Assembly: GCA_905250885.1 (NCBI GenBank)
Contig: CAJNOQ010003247.1
Coordinates: 1-20,900, forward strand
Source of the DNA: Didymodactylos carnosus
Taxonomy: Eukaryota; Rotifera; Eurotatoria; Philodinida; Philodinidae
DNA length: 20,900 bases
Direction of reading: 5' to 3'
Positions 20,438 through 20,900 of this stretch are shown here, piece after piece (within the stretch, counting starts at the first letter, position 1; every line of letters begins with the position of its first letter). A model generated the notes under the pieces. The model was not told where the DNA came from. It did not search any database and saw only the letters and a program-made list of their open reading frames with translations. Made by a program: the position numbers and the translations under genes.

Positions 20438-20900
20438 CCAACTTAATATTACAATAATAATGGAAGAATTAGCACTCTTTTTATAGGCATATTTAGTCAA
20501 GAATATTCTTCATAATTTATTTAATTTAGTCAGTTTCGGTTTCGGTTTCTATTCTATTTTTAGATTTTTAGTTTGCTAAAAGACTTGCTGATCTGAGTAG
20601 TTTTCTAAAGTCATCATTGTCTAACTAGTAGTTTTTTAAACATCCCAAAACGACTGGGTATTTTAAGAAACTCATTCTCACTTTCACAGTATATTATTAT
20701 CCATAACAAAGTAGAAAAAGTTTGGATATTCTTTCTAATGAAAATAGGATAAAAAATTGGATATTCTTTCTTCTTTGAATGAAAAGAGCTAGAGATCTGC
20801 GGTTTTCGCCATTCGACAGCCAAGACTTTAGAGCATCTTCACATAAGCGAAAAATATTTGGAAACATTTTTTGAATTTTCGGTTTTCTAGAGAATCTTTA
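20438..20900. other. Downstream stretch, nothing recognised
   Basis: It is AT-rich. I find no supported coding region, RNA gene or repeat apart from two copies of TTGGATATTCTTTCT, near 20722 and 20758. Confidence 0.45.

Noticed and set aside
1..20900. CRISPR arrays, bacterial operons, origins or defence systems
   Set aside because: The window is eukaryotic with spliced genes. No regularly spaced repeats or bacterial gene signals are present.

Overview
This is strongly AT-rich eukaryotic (animal) DNA with small GT-AG introns, mostly 50-90 bp. It contains no operons, Shine-Dalgarno sites or bacterial genes. Short introns, AT-richness and splice acceptors lying directly against two start codons fit a rotifer-like invertebrate, perhaps a bdelloid. 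That assignment is inference and no marker in the window proves it.

Layout. Positions 1-7777 (minus strand) hold the 5' part of one large gene. I rebuilt it as 21 in-phase exons, 1007 codons up to the window edge. Its order is TPR pair, alpha-solenoid, Ser/Thr-rich linker, short coiled coil, poly-Gln and FG-type linker, then the start of a Ran-binding domain. This is the architecture of the nucleoporin RanBP2/Nup358. Nineteen of its 20 introns are 52-91 bp. One, 1351-4900, is 3550 bp and falls where animal RanBP2 encodes the end of the solenoid. That intron contains a ~140 bp inverted repeat whose arms look like a splice acceptor plus coding sequence.

Positions 7778-18657 hold no gene I can support. 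They hold repeat debris: a CTTGAAG motif cluster, a GAGTA/TACTC palindrome cluster, tRNA-like fragments, an imperfect hairpin with ~47 bp arms, a cluster of seven ACGCGT palindromes, a GC-rich palindromic patch, a ~125 bp TTAA-flanked piggyBac-type miniature element and a 372 bp hAT-type miniature element.

Positions 18658-20437 (plus strand) hold a small three-exon gene for a secreted, very acidic Asp/Ser/Glu-rich protein. Its 3' part continues in three different reading frames and looks decayed, or contains assembly errors. From 20438 to the end nothing is recognised.

The two genes show no functional link. No defence, metabolic or other novel multi-gene system is visible. The most unusual points are the oversized nucleoporin intron with its inverted exon-like repeat, the ACGCGT cluster, and the acceptor-at-ATG arrangement of both genes, which suggests leader trans-splicing or 5' UTR introns.
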